Shown here in pieces: positions 28,439 through 36,580 of a stretch of DNA of 64,000 bases; position 1 is the first letter of the stretch, and every line of letters begins with the position of its first letter. The DNA is from Streptomyces lasiicapitis (lineage in GTDB: Bacteria; Actinomycetota; Actinomycetes; Streptomycetales; Streptomycetaceae): assembly GCF_014646335.1 (NCBI RefSeq), contig NZ_BMNG01000004.1, positions 500,638 through 564,637 of the forward strand. The letters are read 5' to 3'. The position numbers were made by a program, and so were the translations under genes. Under the pieces are notes generated by a model. The model saw nothing but the letters and a program-made list of their open reading frames with translations. It made no database searches and was not told where the DNA came from.

Positions 28439-31099
28439 TTACGGTCGCGGTCCGCCATCCGTTCCGTAGAAGGACGCACGCATCATTTCCTGCATGTCGT
28501 CGAGCATCGGCATGCGGGGGTTGGCGGGTGCGCACTGGTCCTCGTAGGCGTTGAGGGTCTGCTGGGGGAGGGCGTCCAGGAACGTGGGCTCGTCGATGCC
28601 GAGTGACTGGAACGACGGCTCGATGCCCACGGCGTCGCGCAGGCGTTCCACGGCGCGGGCCAGTGATTCCACACCGTCCCGCGGAGTGGCGGTGGGCAGG
28701 CCGAGCGTGCGGGCCACATCTTGGAAGCGTTCGGGCGCGCGGTAGTTCTCGTACTTCGGCCAGCCCGTGAGCTTCGAGGGAACAGTTCCGTTGTAGCGGA
28801 TGACATGAGGCAGCAGTATCGCGTTGGTGCGGCCGTGCGCGACGTGGAAGGTGGCTCCCAGCGTGTGGGACATGGCGTGGACGATGCCGAGGAAGGCGTT
28901 GCCGAAGGCCATCCCCGCGATGGTGCCGGCGTTGTGCATCTTCTCCCGGGCCTCTGGCCGGTCCGCCCGATCGTTCACCGCGGCCTCGATGTTCTCGAAG
29001 ACCATCCGGATCGCGTGCAGGGCCAGGCCGTCGGTGAAGTCGTTGGCGTACACCGACACATACGCCTCGATGGCGTGGGTCAGGGCGTCGAAGCCACTGT
29101 CCGCAGCCAGCGCCGGGGGCAGCTGGGTGGTCAGGAGAGGGTCGACGATGGCCACGCTGGGCGTCAGGGCGTAGTCGGCCAAGGGGTACTTCTTGCCGGT
29201 GGCCGGATCGGAGATCACCGCGAAGGGCGTGACTTCGGCACCGGTGCCGGAGGTGGTGGGTATGCACACCAGGCGGGCACACGCGCCGAGGACGGGGAAG
29301 CGGAAGGCACGTTTGCGGATGTCGGAGAACTTGTGCCGCATGTCGGCGAAGTCGACCTCCGGCTGTTCGTACAGCAGCCACATCACCTTGGCGGCGTCCA
29401 TGGGTGAGCCGCCGCCCAGCGCGATGATGGTGTCGGGGCGGAAGTCCCGCATGAGGCCGGCACCGTGCTGGACCGAGTCGATGCTCGGCTCCGGTTGGAC
29501 GGTGTCGATGACCTGTACGGTGACCGGCTCGCGGCGACGTTGCAGGACACGTGTGACGCGGTCGACGAAGCCGAGGCGGGTCATGGTCGAGTCGGTGACG
29601 ACGGTGACGCGGTGGACGTCCGGCATGTCGGCGAGGTAGCGGATGGCCTGCGGCTCGAAGTAGATCTTCGGCGGGACCTTGAACCACTGCATGTTGTTGC
29701 GGCGCGTGGTGAGCCGCTTGACGTTCAGCAGTTGGACGGCGGAGACGTTGTTGGACACCGAGGTGCTGCCCCACGAGCCGCAGCCCAGCGTGAGTGAGGG
29801 AAGAAGGTTGTTGTAGATGCCGCCGATGGCGCCCTGCGACGAGGGGGCGTTCACGATGATCCGCACGGTCTTCAGGCGCCCGCCGTAGGCCTCCGCCAGT
29901 GCCGGGTCGCCGGTGTGGATGACGGCGCTGTGCCCCTGGCCGTGGAAGGCGACCATGTCCGAGGCCAAGGCGAAGCCCTGCTGCTCCGAGCCGGCGCGTA
30001 GCACGGTGAGTACCGGGCAGAGCTTTTCGCGCGTGAGCGGCTCCTCCTGTCCGACCCGGTCGGCCTCGACCAGGATGAGCGAGGTGTCGTCCGGCACGGA
30101 GAAGCCTGCCTGCTGGGCGATCCAGGCCGGGCTCCGGCCGACGGCCGCGGAGTTGACCTTGGATTCGCAGCCCGATCCCGAGGCGCCGACGGGGAAGAGG
30201 TACGCCTCGAGCTTCACCTTCTCCTCGGCAGTGGCCAGATGGGCGTGCAGGGTGCGGAACTCGGCCAGGGCCGCGTCGTAGATCTCCTCGTCCAGGATGA
30301 CGGCCTGTTCGGAAGCGCAGATCATGCCGTTGTCGAACGCCTTCGACAACACGAGGTCGTTGACGGCCCGGGGCAGCTGCGCGCTCTTGTGCACGTACGC
30401 GGGAACGTTGCCCGCGCCCACGCCCAGGGCGGGCTTGCCCGCAGAATAGGCGGCCTTGACCATGGAGTTGCCGCCGGTAGCGAGGATCAGCGCAACGCCC
30501 GGGTGGTGCATGAGGGTGTCGGTCGCCTCGATGGACGGTGACTCGATCCACTGGACGCAGTGCTCCGGGGCGCCTGCGGCGACGGCCGCGTCGCGTACGA
30601 TCCGGGCAGCCTCGGCGCTGCACCGCTGGGCGGCGGGGTGGAAGGCGAAGACGACCGGGTTGCGGGTCTTCAGAGCCAGGAGCGCCTTGAAGATGGTGGT
30701 GGACGTGGGATTGGTGACGGGGGTGATCGCACACACCACGCCGACCGGCTCCGCAATCTCGACAATGTCCTCGAGGTCGTCGCGGGCGATCTCCCCGACA
30801 GTCTTCATCGGGCCCATGCTGTGCGTGACGTGCTCGCAGGCGAACATGTTCTTGACGGCCTTGTCCTCGAAGACACCGCGCCCGGTTTCCTCGACCGCGA
30901 GGCGCGCCAGTGCGGTGTGCTGGTCCAGTGCGGCGACCGAGGCCTTGTTCACGATGTGGTCGACCTGCTCCTGGGTGAGGGACTCGTAGTCGGCGAGTGC
31001 CTTGAGCCCGGCCGTCACAAGCCGGTCCACCGCGACAGCAGTGTCCGTGGGCGTGTCGGCGGCCGGGGTGGCGCTGCGGCGCTCGCGGTTTGCGGTCAT
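28439..31099 (-). CDS. adhE: Bifunctional aldehyde-alcohol dehydrogenase AdhE
   Basis: The 886-residue fusion comprises an acetylating aldehyde dehydrogenase (about 20-460; catalytic Cys261 in DNGMICASEQAVI, cofactor loop TGGNSMVKAAYSAGKP) and an iron-dependent alcohol dehydrogenase (about 470-870; GGGSPMDAAKVMW, and the metal histidines in MSHTLGATFHVAHGRTNA). It reduces acetyl-CoA to ethanol, reoxidising two NADH, and is the standard partner of PFL in mixed-acid fermentation. GGAGG lies 7 bases before ATG 31099. It is convergent to pflA, with tandem repeats between. A perfect GC palindrome is 160 bp upstream. AdhE polymerises into spirosomes in other bacteria. Confidence 0.95.
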   Translation of the reverse strand: MTANRERRSATPAADTPTDTAVAVDRLVTAGLKALADYESLTQEQVDHIVNKASVAALDQHTALARLAVEETGRGVFEDKAVKNMFACEHVTHSMGPMKTVGEIARDDLEDIVEIAEPVGVVCAITPVTNPTSTTIFKALLALKTRNPVVFAFHPAAQRCSAEAARIVRDAAVAAGAPEHCVQWIESPSIEATDTLMHHPGVALILATGGNSMVKAAYSAGKPALGVGAGNVPAYVHKSAQLPRAVNDLVLSKAFDNGMICASEQAVILDEEIYDAALAEFRTLHAHLATAEEKVKLEAYLFPVGASGSGCESKVNSAAVGRSPAWIAQQAGFSVPDDTSLILVEADRVGQEEPLTREKLCPVLTVLRAGSEQQGFALASDMVAFHGQGHSAVIHTGDPALAEAYGGRLKTVRIIVNAPSSQGAIGGIYNNLLPSLTLGCGSWGSTSVSNNVSAVQLLNVKRLTTRRNNMQWFKVPPKIYFEPQAIRYLADMPDVHRVTVVTDSTMTRLGFVDRVTRVLQRRREPVTVQVIDTVQPEPSIDSVQHGAGLMRDFRPDTIIALGGGSPMDAAKVMWLLYEQPEVDFADMRHKFSDIRKRAFRFPVLGACARLVCIPTTSGTGAEVTPFAVISDPATGKKYPLADYALTPSVAIVDPLLTTQLPPALAADSGFDALTHAIEAYVSVYANDFTDGLALHAIRMVFENIEAAVNDRADRPEAREKMHNAGTIAGMAFGNAFLGIVHAMSHTLGATFHVAHGRTNAILLPHVIRYNGTVPSKLTGWPKYENYRAPERFQDVARTLGLPTATPRDGVESLARAVERLRDAVGIEPSFQSLGIDEPTFLDALPQQTLNAYEDQCAPANPRMPMLDDMQEMMRASFYGTDGGPRP

Positions 31100-31260
31100 G
31101 AGGGGGCCTCCGTCGTCGAGAGCTGCATCCGGGGAGCATGGGGCTTGGGCATCTGGCATCTCGGGGCCGACGCCGTCACCATCACGAGCGTGGCGTGGAG
31201 CCGGTGATGGACCCAGGTGCCGTTGGGTACCGGGCAGAGGCCGAGAGGTACCGGTGTCCG

Positions 31261-31274
31261 GGGCCGGGCGGCCC
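31261..31274. promoter_or_regulatory. GC palindrome upstream of adhE
   Basis: GGGCCGGGCGGCCC is a perfect 6-2-6 inverted repeat in the 229-bp gap between ppdK and adhE (both minus strand). Its centre is 168 bp upstream of the adhE start. GGGACCGCGGCCCG at 31286-31299 is a weaker second copy 25 bp away. Confidence 0.5.
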
Positions 31275-31328
31275 TCTCGCGGTGCGGGACCGCGGCCCGT
31301 CGCGAGCACCGACGATGGTTGGGGTCTG

Positions 31329-34016
31329 TCACCTGCTGTCGGACGTCTCCGTGGCGGTGAGAGCGGCTCGTCCGGCTTCCAGGCGGGCCACCGGTACCCG
31401 GAACGGGGAGCAGGAGACGTAGTCGAGGCCCGCGGCGTGGAAGAAGTGGACCGACGCGGGGTCACCGCCGTGTTCACCGCAGACCCCGATCTTGAGATCG
31501 GGTCGCGCCGCACGGCCTTCGGCGACAGCGATCCGGACGAGTCGACCCACGCCCTCAGGATCGATCGTCTCGAACGGGGACACCTTGAAGATGCCCTTGT
31601 CCAGGTAGGCGGAGAAGAACGCCGCCTCGACGTCGTCGCGAGAGAAGCCCCAAGTGGTCTGGGTGAGGTCGTTCGTCCCGAAGGAGAAGAACTCCGCCTC
31701 CTGTGCGATCCGGCCCGCCGTGAGGGCGGCCCTGGGCAGCTCGATCATCGTGCCGACCGGGCAGTGGACAGCCATGCCCGAAGCCTCGGAGACAGCGGCG
31801 AGCGTCTCCTCCACTTCCTCGCGCACCAGGCGCAGTTCTTCGACCGTGTCGATCAGCGGCACCATGATTTCTGCCCGGGGGTCGCCGCCCGCCCGCTTGC
31901 GTTCCACCATCGCTTCCGCGAGGGCCCGGGCCTGCATCGCGGTCAGCCCCGGTGCCACCAGGCCGAGGCGCACGCCGCGCAGGCCGAGCATCGGGTTCTC
32001 CTCGTGCATCCGGTTCACGGCTTCCAGCAGTTCGGCGTCGTGGGCGCTGGGCGGGTTGCCGCGGGCCTCGGCAGCGGCGATGCGGACGGACAGGTCGGTG
32101 CGGTCGGGCAGGAACTCGTGCAGCGGCGGGTCGAGCAGGCGGATGGTGACCGGCAGGCCGTCCATCGCCTCCAGAATGCCGACGAAGTCTTTGCGCTGCA
32201 GAGGCAGGAGCGCGTCGAGCGCCCGTACACGGTCGGCGTCGGTGTGGGCGAGAATCATCGCCTCGACCAGCTTCCTCCGGTCGCCGAGGAACATGTGCTC
32301 GGTGCGGCAGAGCCCGATTCCCTCGGCGCCGAACCGGCGGGCGCGGGCGGCGTCCTCGGGGGTGTCGGCGTTCGCCCGGACCCCCAGGCGCCGTACGCCG
32401 TCGGCCCGGTCGAGGGCACGGGCAACGGCGTCGACCAGCCCGTCGGAGCGCTCGCCCGTCTCGAAGTACCGCATGACCACGGAGTCGACCAGCGGCGCCG
32501 CCCCGGCATACACGGTCCCGGTGGAGCCGTCGACGGAGATGACCATGCCCTCCTCGATGGTGATGCCGCCCACGGTGGTGCAGCGGCGCCCCGCCGGATC
32601 CATCACGAGGTCCTCGGCGCCGCACACACAGACCTTGCCCATGCCGCGGGCGACCACGGCCGCGTGGCTCGTCTTACCGCCCCGGCTGGTGAGCACCGCC
32701 TGGGCCGCCACCATTCCGGGCAGGTCGTCCGGGGTGGTCTCCTGCCGTACGAGGACGACCTTCTCCCCGGCAGCGGCGCGACGGACCGCCTCGGCGCAGT
32801 CGAACACCGCGGCGCCGACGGCAGCGCCCGGCGAGGCCGGAATGCCGTGAGCCAGCGGGTCTCCGACGGCAGCGGTGTCGAACCGCGGGAACATCAGCCG
32901 GGCCGCGTCGTCGCCGCTGACGCGCGCCAGTGCCTCGTCCTGGGTGATCAGACCTTCGTCGGCCAGCTCGGCGGCGATGGCGAACGCGGCCTCGGCGGTG
33001 CGTTTGCCCACCCGGGTCTGGAGCATCCACAGGGTGCCGCGCTCGATGGTGAACTCGATGTCGCACAGGTCCAGGTAATGGGTTTCCAAGGTCCTCAGGT
33101 GGTCGCTCAGTTGGGTGTACGAGGTGGGGTCGATGCGCTCCAGGTCGGCCAGTGGGACGGTGTTGCGGATGCCCGCGACGACGTCCTCGCCTTGCGCGTT
33201 CGGCAGGTAGTCGCCGTAGGGACACCGGCGCCCGGTCGCCGGATCGCGGGTGAAGGCAACGCCGCTGCCGGAGTCGCGGCCGAGGTTGCCGAAGACCATG
33301 CGTTGTACGTTGACCGCGGTGCCCAGCGTGTCGGGTATGTGCTCGCGCCGACGGTACAGGCGCGCCCGTTGGCCGTTCCAGGACTCGAAGACGGCCCGGA
33401 TCGACCGGTGCAGTTGCTTGGTGGGATCCTGCGGGAAGTCCTCGCCGGTCTCCCCGGTGATCAGGTTCTTGTAGGTCTCGACGAGCCGGGCGAAGTCCGG
33501 CGCCTCCAGTTGCAGATCGTCTGTGCACTGCAGGGACTCCTTCAGGCGGGCGAGGGCCGCCTCGAACAGCGCGGGATCGACACCCATCACAGTGCTGCCG
33601 AACATCTGGACGAGGCGACGGTAGGAGTCCCAGGCGAAGCGCTCACTCCCCGATGCCTTGGCCAGCCCTCGCACGGAGTCGTCGGAGAGCCCGATGTCGA
33701 GGATCGTCTCCATCATGCCGGGCATGGAGAAGCGTGCTCCGGAGCGGACGGAGAGCAGCAGCGGATCATCCGGCTGCCCGAGTCGCCGGCCGGCCGACCG
33801 CTCCAGGGCGCTGAGCCGTGTGGCGATCTCGTCGGCCAGGCCGTCCGGCTCGGCTCCCGTGGAAAGGAAGGCGCGGCAGGCCTCAGTGCTGACGGTGAAT
33901 CCCGGCGGTACGGGAAGGCCCATGCGGGTCATCTCTGCCAGGTTCGCACCCTTGCCGCCGAGCAGATCGGCCATGTCACGGCTGCCCTCGGCGAACTCGT
34001 ACACGTACTGAGCCAT
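31329..34016 (-). CDS. ppdK: Pyruvate phosphate dikinase
   Basis: The 895-residue enzyme interconverts pyruvate, ATP and Pi with phosphoenolpyruvate, AMP and PPi. It has an N-terminal ATP-grasp domain (GGKGANLAEMTRMGLPVPPGF at the start), the swivelling phosphohistidine domain (His451 in GGKTSHAAVVARGMGKVCVC), and a C-terminal PEP/pyruvate TIM barrel (GIGLCRTEHMF; the SFGTNDLTQTTWGFSRDD signature; the active-site Cys in KIGVCGEHGGDP). ATG 34016 has AAAGGAAG upstream and gives the usual length. In the PEP-to-pyruvate direction it uses PPi to make ATP equivalents, which suits energy-limited cells. The next gene downstream is adhE, 229 bp away. Confidence 0.95.
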   Translation of the reverse strand: MAQYVYEFAEGSRDMADLLGGKGANLAEMTRMGLPVPPGFTVSTEACRAFLSTGAEPDGLADEIATRLSALERSAGRRLGQPDDPLLLSVRSGARFSMPGMMETILDIGLSDDSVRGLAKASGSERFAWDSYRRLVQMFGSTVMGVDPALFEAALARLKESLQCTDDLQLEAPDFARLVETYKNLITGETGEDFPQDPTKQLHRSIRAVFESWNGQRARLYRRREHIPDTLGTAVNVQRMVFGNLGRDSGSGVAFTRDPATGRRCPYGDYLPNAQGEDVVAGIRNTVPLADLERIDPTSYTQLSDHLRTLETHYLDLCDIEFTIERGTLWMLQTRVGKRTAEAAFAIAAELADEGLITQDEALARVSGDDAARLMFPRFDTAAVGDPLAHGIPASPGAAVGAAVFDCAEAVRRAAAGEKVVLVRQETTPDDLPGMVAAQAVLTSRGGKTSHAAVVARGMGKVCVCGAEDLVMDPAGRRCTTVGGITIEEGMVISVDGSTGTVYAGAAPLVDSVVMRYFETGERSDGLVDAVARALDRADGVRRLGVRANADTPEDAARARRFGAEGIGLCRTEHMFLGDRRKLVEAMILAHTDADRVRALDALLPLQRKDFVGILEAMDGLPVTIRLLDPPLHEFLPDRTDLSVRIAAAEARGNPPSAHDAELLEAVNRMHEENPMLGLRGVRLGLVAPGLTAMQARALAEAMVERKRAGGDPRAEIMVPLIDTVEELRLVREEVEETLAAVSEASGMAVHCPVGTMIELPRAALTAGRIAQEAEFFSFGTNDLTQTTWGFSRDDVEAAFFSAYLDKGIFKVSPFETIDPEGVGRLVRIAVAEGRAARPDLKIGVCGEHGGDPASVHFFHAAGLDYVSCSPFRVPVARLEAGRAALTATETSDSR

Positions 34017-34171
34017 GGCGGTGTGCACTTCCTTTCGGTGTCTGAGGGAACGGCCGGGCTGACGTCGCTCGCCGTCCGGTGCGCTCGGCCACCGGACTAG
34101 GAGTGCCGAACAGGCTGTTCGCGGCGTCGAGAAGGCGACGGCTGGCTCAGCCAAGCGCCGGTCGGTGCGCG

Positions 34172-34193
34172 TGCACGAGCCGCGGCTCGTGCA
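34172..34193. promoter_or_regulatory. 22-bp perfect palindrome upstream of ppdK
   Basis: The core GCACGAGCCGCGGCTCGTGC (34173-34192) is self-complementary and is extended by one T/A pair on either side. It lies about 155 bp upstream of the ppdK start in a 317-bp gap that otherwise holds no gene. It has no loop, so a protein operator is more likely than a terminator. It differs from the GGGCC-type boxes. Confidence 0.6.
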
Positions 34194-34272
34194 TCGAGTG
34201 AGCTCACGCGCCGTGGGTCCATTGTCCGTCGTGCCCTCGCGGTGCGGCAGGTGCTGGACGGTCACCGGGCCG

Positions 34273-34308
34273 GGGCCGTCTGACCCCCTCGCGGACGGAA
34301 TCCGGTCC
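34273..34308. promoter_or_regulatory. Twin GC palindromes in the ppdK upstream gap
   Basis: GGGCCGTCTGACCC (34273-34286) and GGACGGAATCCGGTCC (34293-34308) have centres 21 bp apart. They lie between the USP stop codon at 34334 and ppdK, 255-290 bp upstream of the ppdK start. The distance is long unless the transcript has a long leader. Confidence 0.42.
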
Positions 34309-34333
34309 CTCTGGCGTTGCGTACCGGAGGCCG

Positions 34334-35227
34334 TCAGTCGTGCGGGACGACGGCCACGGGGGCAGCGGCGTGGTGCAGCACGGCGTGTGTGACCGGTCCG
34401 ATGCGCATCCCGAGGGTGCGGTGGTGGACCTTGCGGCCGACCACCACCAGAGCGGCCCGGGCGGCGGCTGAGACGACGACGCCAGAGGCGTGCGACAGTT
34501 CGACGGTGTGCGTCACAGGCACCTTCGGGTACGTCTCGCGCCACGGCTGCAAGATGTCCGCCAGCGCCTTCTCCGCCTGCCCGGTGATCCCGCCTTCCTG
34601 CCCGGCCAGCCGCCCGACGGCCGGCCCGTATCCGTACAGCGGCGGCAGGTCGGGCGCGTGGACCGCGTGCAGGCTGGCCCCGCGGGCGGCGGCCGCGCTG
34701 AAAGCGAATTCGAGGAGCGGTGCGGGAACCTCACCGAGTTCCTGCAGGCCGATGACTACGTTGCCGCTGCCATGTGCCGCTTCATCGCCCCCGTGCTCCT
34801 GGGGTGGGCGATGGCCGGTTCGCACCATGATCACTGGGCGCTTCGCCCGAGCCAGGACCTGCTGCCCGACGGAGCCCAACAGGAATCCCGCGACGGCTCC
34901 GTGGCCGCTCGAACCGAGCACGAGCATTTCGGCTGCCTCCGACTCGGCCAACAGCACGGCGGGGGCGGTGTCGGAGACGAGCTGTGTGTTGACGGCCAGG
35001 CCCGGATGCCGGTCGCACACCAGGTCCTTGGCCTCCTCCAGGACGCTCAGGGCCCAGCGCTTCTGGGTGTCCAGATCCTCCGCTACGGGCACGTCCTGCT
35101 GACGCCAGATCCAGGCCTGCACCAGCCGCAGGGGGAGGCCACGGCGCTGGGCCTCGCGAGCGGCCCACTCTGCGGCGGCCAGGCTTTCGGGGGAGCCGTC
35201 CAGACCGGCGGTGACGGGTCGCATCAT
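34334..35227 (-). CDS. Tandem-domain universal stress protein
   Basis: The protein is 297 residues and has two UspA domains. Domain 1 (VTAGLDGSPESLAAAEWAAR) has the ATP loop LGSSGHGAVAGFLLGSVGQ. Domain 2 ends with GPVTHAVLHHAAAPVAVVPHD, the same as in 17002-17901, so these two are the closest pair in the window. GGAGG lies 5 bases before ATG 35227; a second ATG is 3 bases inside. A GC palindrome is 76 bp upstream. It is the last intact gene of the island before the truncated acylase. Confidence 0.9.
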   Translation of the reverse strand: MMRPVTAGLDGSPESLAAAEWAAREAQRRGLPLRLVQAWIWRQQDVPVAEDLDTQKRWALSVLEEAKDLVCDRHPGLAVNTQLVSDTAPAVLLAESEAAEMLVLGSSGHGAVAGFLLGSVGQQVLARAKRPVIMVRTGHRPPQEHGGDEAAHGSGNVVIGLQELGEVPAPLLEFAFSAAAARGASLHAVHAPDLPPLYGYGPAVGRLAGQEGGITGQAEKALADILQPWRETYPKVPVTHTVELSHASGVVVSAAARAALVVVGRKVHHRTLGMRIGPVTHAVLHHAAAPVAVVPHD

Positions 35228-35296
35228 GGAGACCTCCGTGGTCTTGGGGTACGCGGGCGTGCTCCGAGCCTCATCACCTTGAGCCTGCGGCTGAAG

Positions 35297-35310
35297 GGGC
35301 CGATGGTCCC
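35297..35310. promoter_or_regulatory. GC palindrome upstream of USP
   Basis: GGGCCGATGGTCCC has a 6-2-6 layout with two mismatched pairs, centred 76 bp upstream of the USP start at 35227. It begins the last 18 bases before the stop codon of the truncated acylase gene. Candidate regulator site. Confidence 0.48.
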
Positions 35311-35314
35311 GACC

Positions 35315-36436
35315 TCAGGCGTTCGGTCCTGGCACGAGGAGGCCCGCGGTCCGCTTCTTCATGCGCTCGCGCTTGCCGTCCACGAGGTAGGCCGTCGGGT
35401 CGGACGGGTCCAGGGTCAGCTCGTGCAGGTTGAGGGGGACGCCGGTCGCGACGGTGTGGCTCCACGCCACGTGCCCGTTGAAGCCGATGTTGACCATGGG
35501 GGTGCCGAGGAGCGAGCTGCCCGAGACGTTCAGCTCGCCCGGGACGGTCTGCTGCGACTGCCAGAAGCGGCGGCCGCCGTGCCAGGGGTAGTGCGGGTTG
35601 CCGAGCAGCAGACCGCGGCCGTTCGCCGTGGTCTTCCCGCTGAAGGCGACGGCGTTGGAGCCCATGTCGGCGCTCTCGTCAGCACCTTCATTGGCGCCGG
35701 CGGCGGAGCCGGTCGGTGAGAAGAGCTCGCGCGCCGCCTCCGCGGTCCTCCGCGGATCCGGCGCCCGGCGCTGCGCGTCCGGTCCCGGGCGCGACCCGAG
35801 CGCGCCCGGCGGCTGCGCCGCCGTGATGCCGTTGATGGCACGTCCCTCACCGCCGAGCACCGCGACGGCGTACCCGAGACGGGCCTGGTCCAGGAGGGAC
35901 ACCGGCCGCACCCAGTCGGCCTTCGCGCACGCCGGATCGGTGACGCGATTCTGCTTCAGCCACGCGTTGTACCCCGCGGCGAAGCCGCGCATCAGCTCCT
36001 TGACGTCGCGGCTCATGCCACGCGGGGCGGACAGCTTCAGCAGCTTCTCCACGGTTCCGGTGTCGCGTACGCCGCGAAAGTACTGGTCGCTCGCGAGATT
36101 CGTGGACGCGGACGACAGGTCGCCCCCGGGGTCACCCTGCGCCCCGAAGTGGCGCGACCGCTCGCCGCGTACGGTGACGAACCCCTCGGCGAGCGTGCAC
36201 ACCTGGTCGGCGGCCTGCGCCCAGCCGTTGCCGAAGCCGAGGTTCGCGTAGTCCTTGGCGCGTATGTGCGGCACGCCGTACTCGGTGTAGCGGATCGTGG
36301 CGGACAGGCCGCCGCCGGAGGGCCGTTCGCCCGTCGGCCGGGAGTCGTCCCGTGCCGTCGCCACGGGCGACAGCAGGGCCGAGGCCGTGAGGAGCGCGGC
36401 GCCGAACGCCACGACAGGTCTGGTGCGGATGCGCAT
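35315..36436 (-). pseudogene. C-terminally truncated penicillin acylase family (NTN hydrolase) gene
   Basis: The 373-residue product starts at ATG 36436 with GGGAG upstream and has a signal peptide (TRPVVAFGAALLTASALLSP). It then carries the alpha-subunit region (IRYTEYGVPHIRAKDYANLG, QAADQVCTLAEGFVTVRGER). The autoprocessing/beta-subunit start is seen in DMGSNAVAFSGKTTANGRGL, where Ser is the expected N-terminal nucleophile, followed by NPHYPWHGGRRFWQ. Homology runs to DGKRERMKKRTAG and then ends after a few unrelated residues. Intact family members are about 750-800 residues, so some 400 C-terminal residues are missing. It is very likely inactive. The lost part falls exactly at the edge of the stress island, which suggests a deletion or insertion joint. 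Confidence 0.82.
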
Positions 36437-36580
36437 GGAGTCTCCCAACTGGTGTGAGAGCAGTGGCTGTTGGAGCGTACCAAGCGGTATGTGATCTGTC
36501 CGGAGTGCTTCCGGAGGGCTGCGAGGTACGTCGCGCAGAGGCCTTGACCAGTACCCGGTGGCGCGCACAGGATCACGCCC

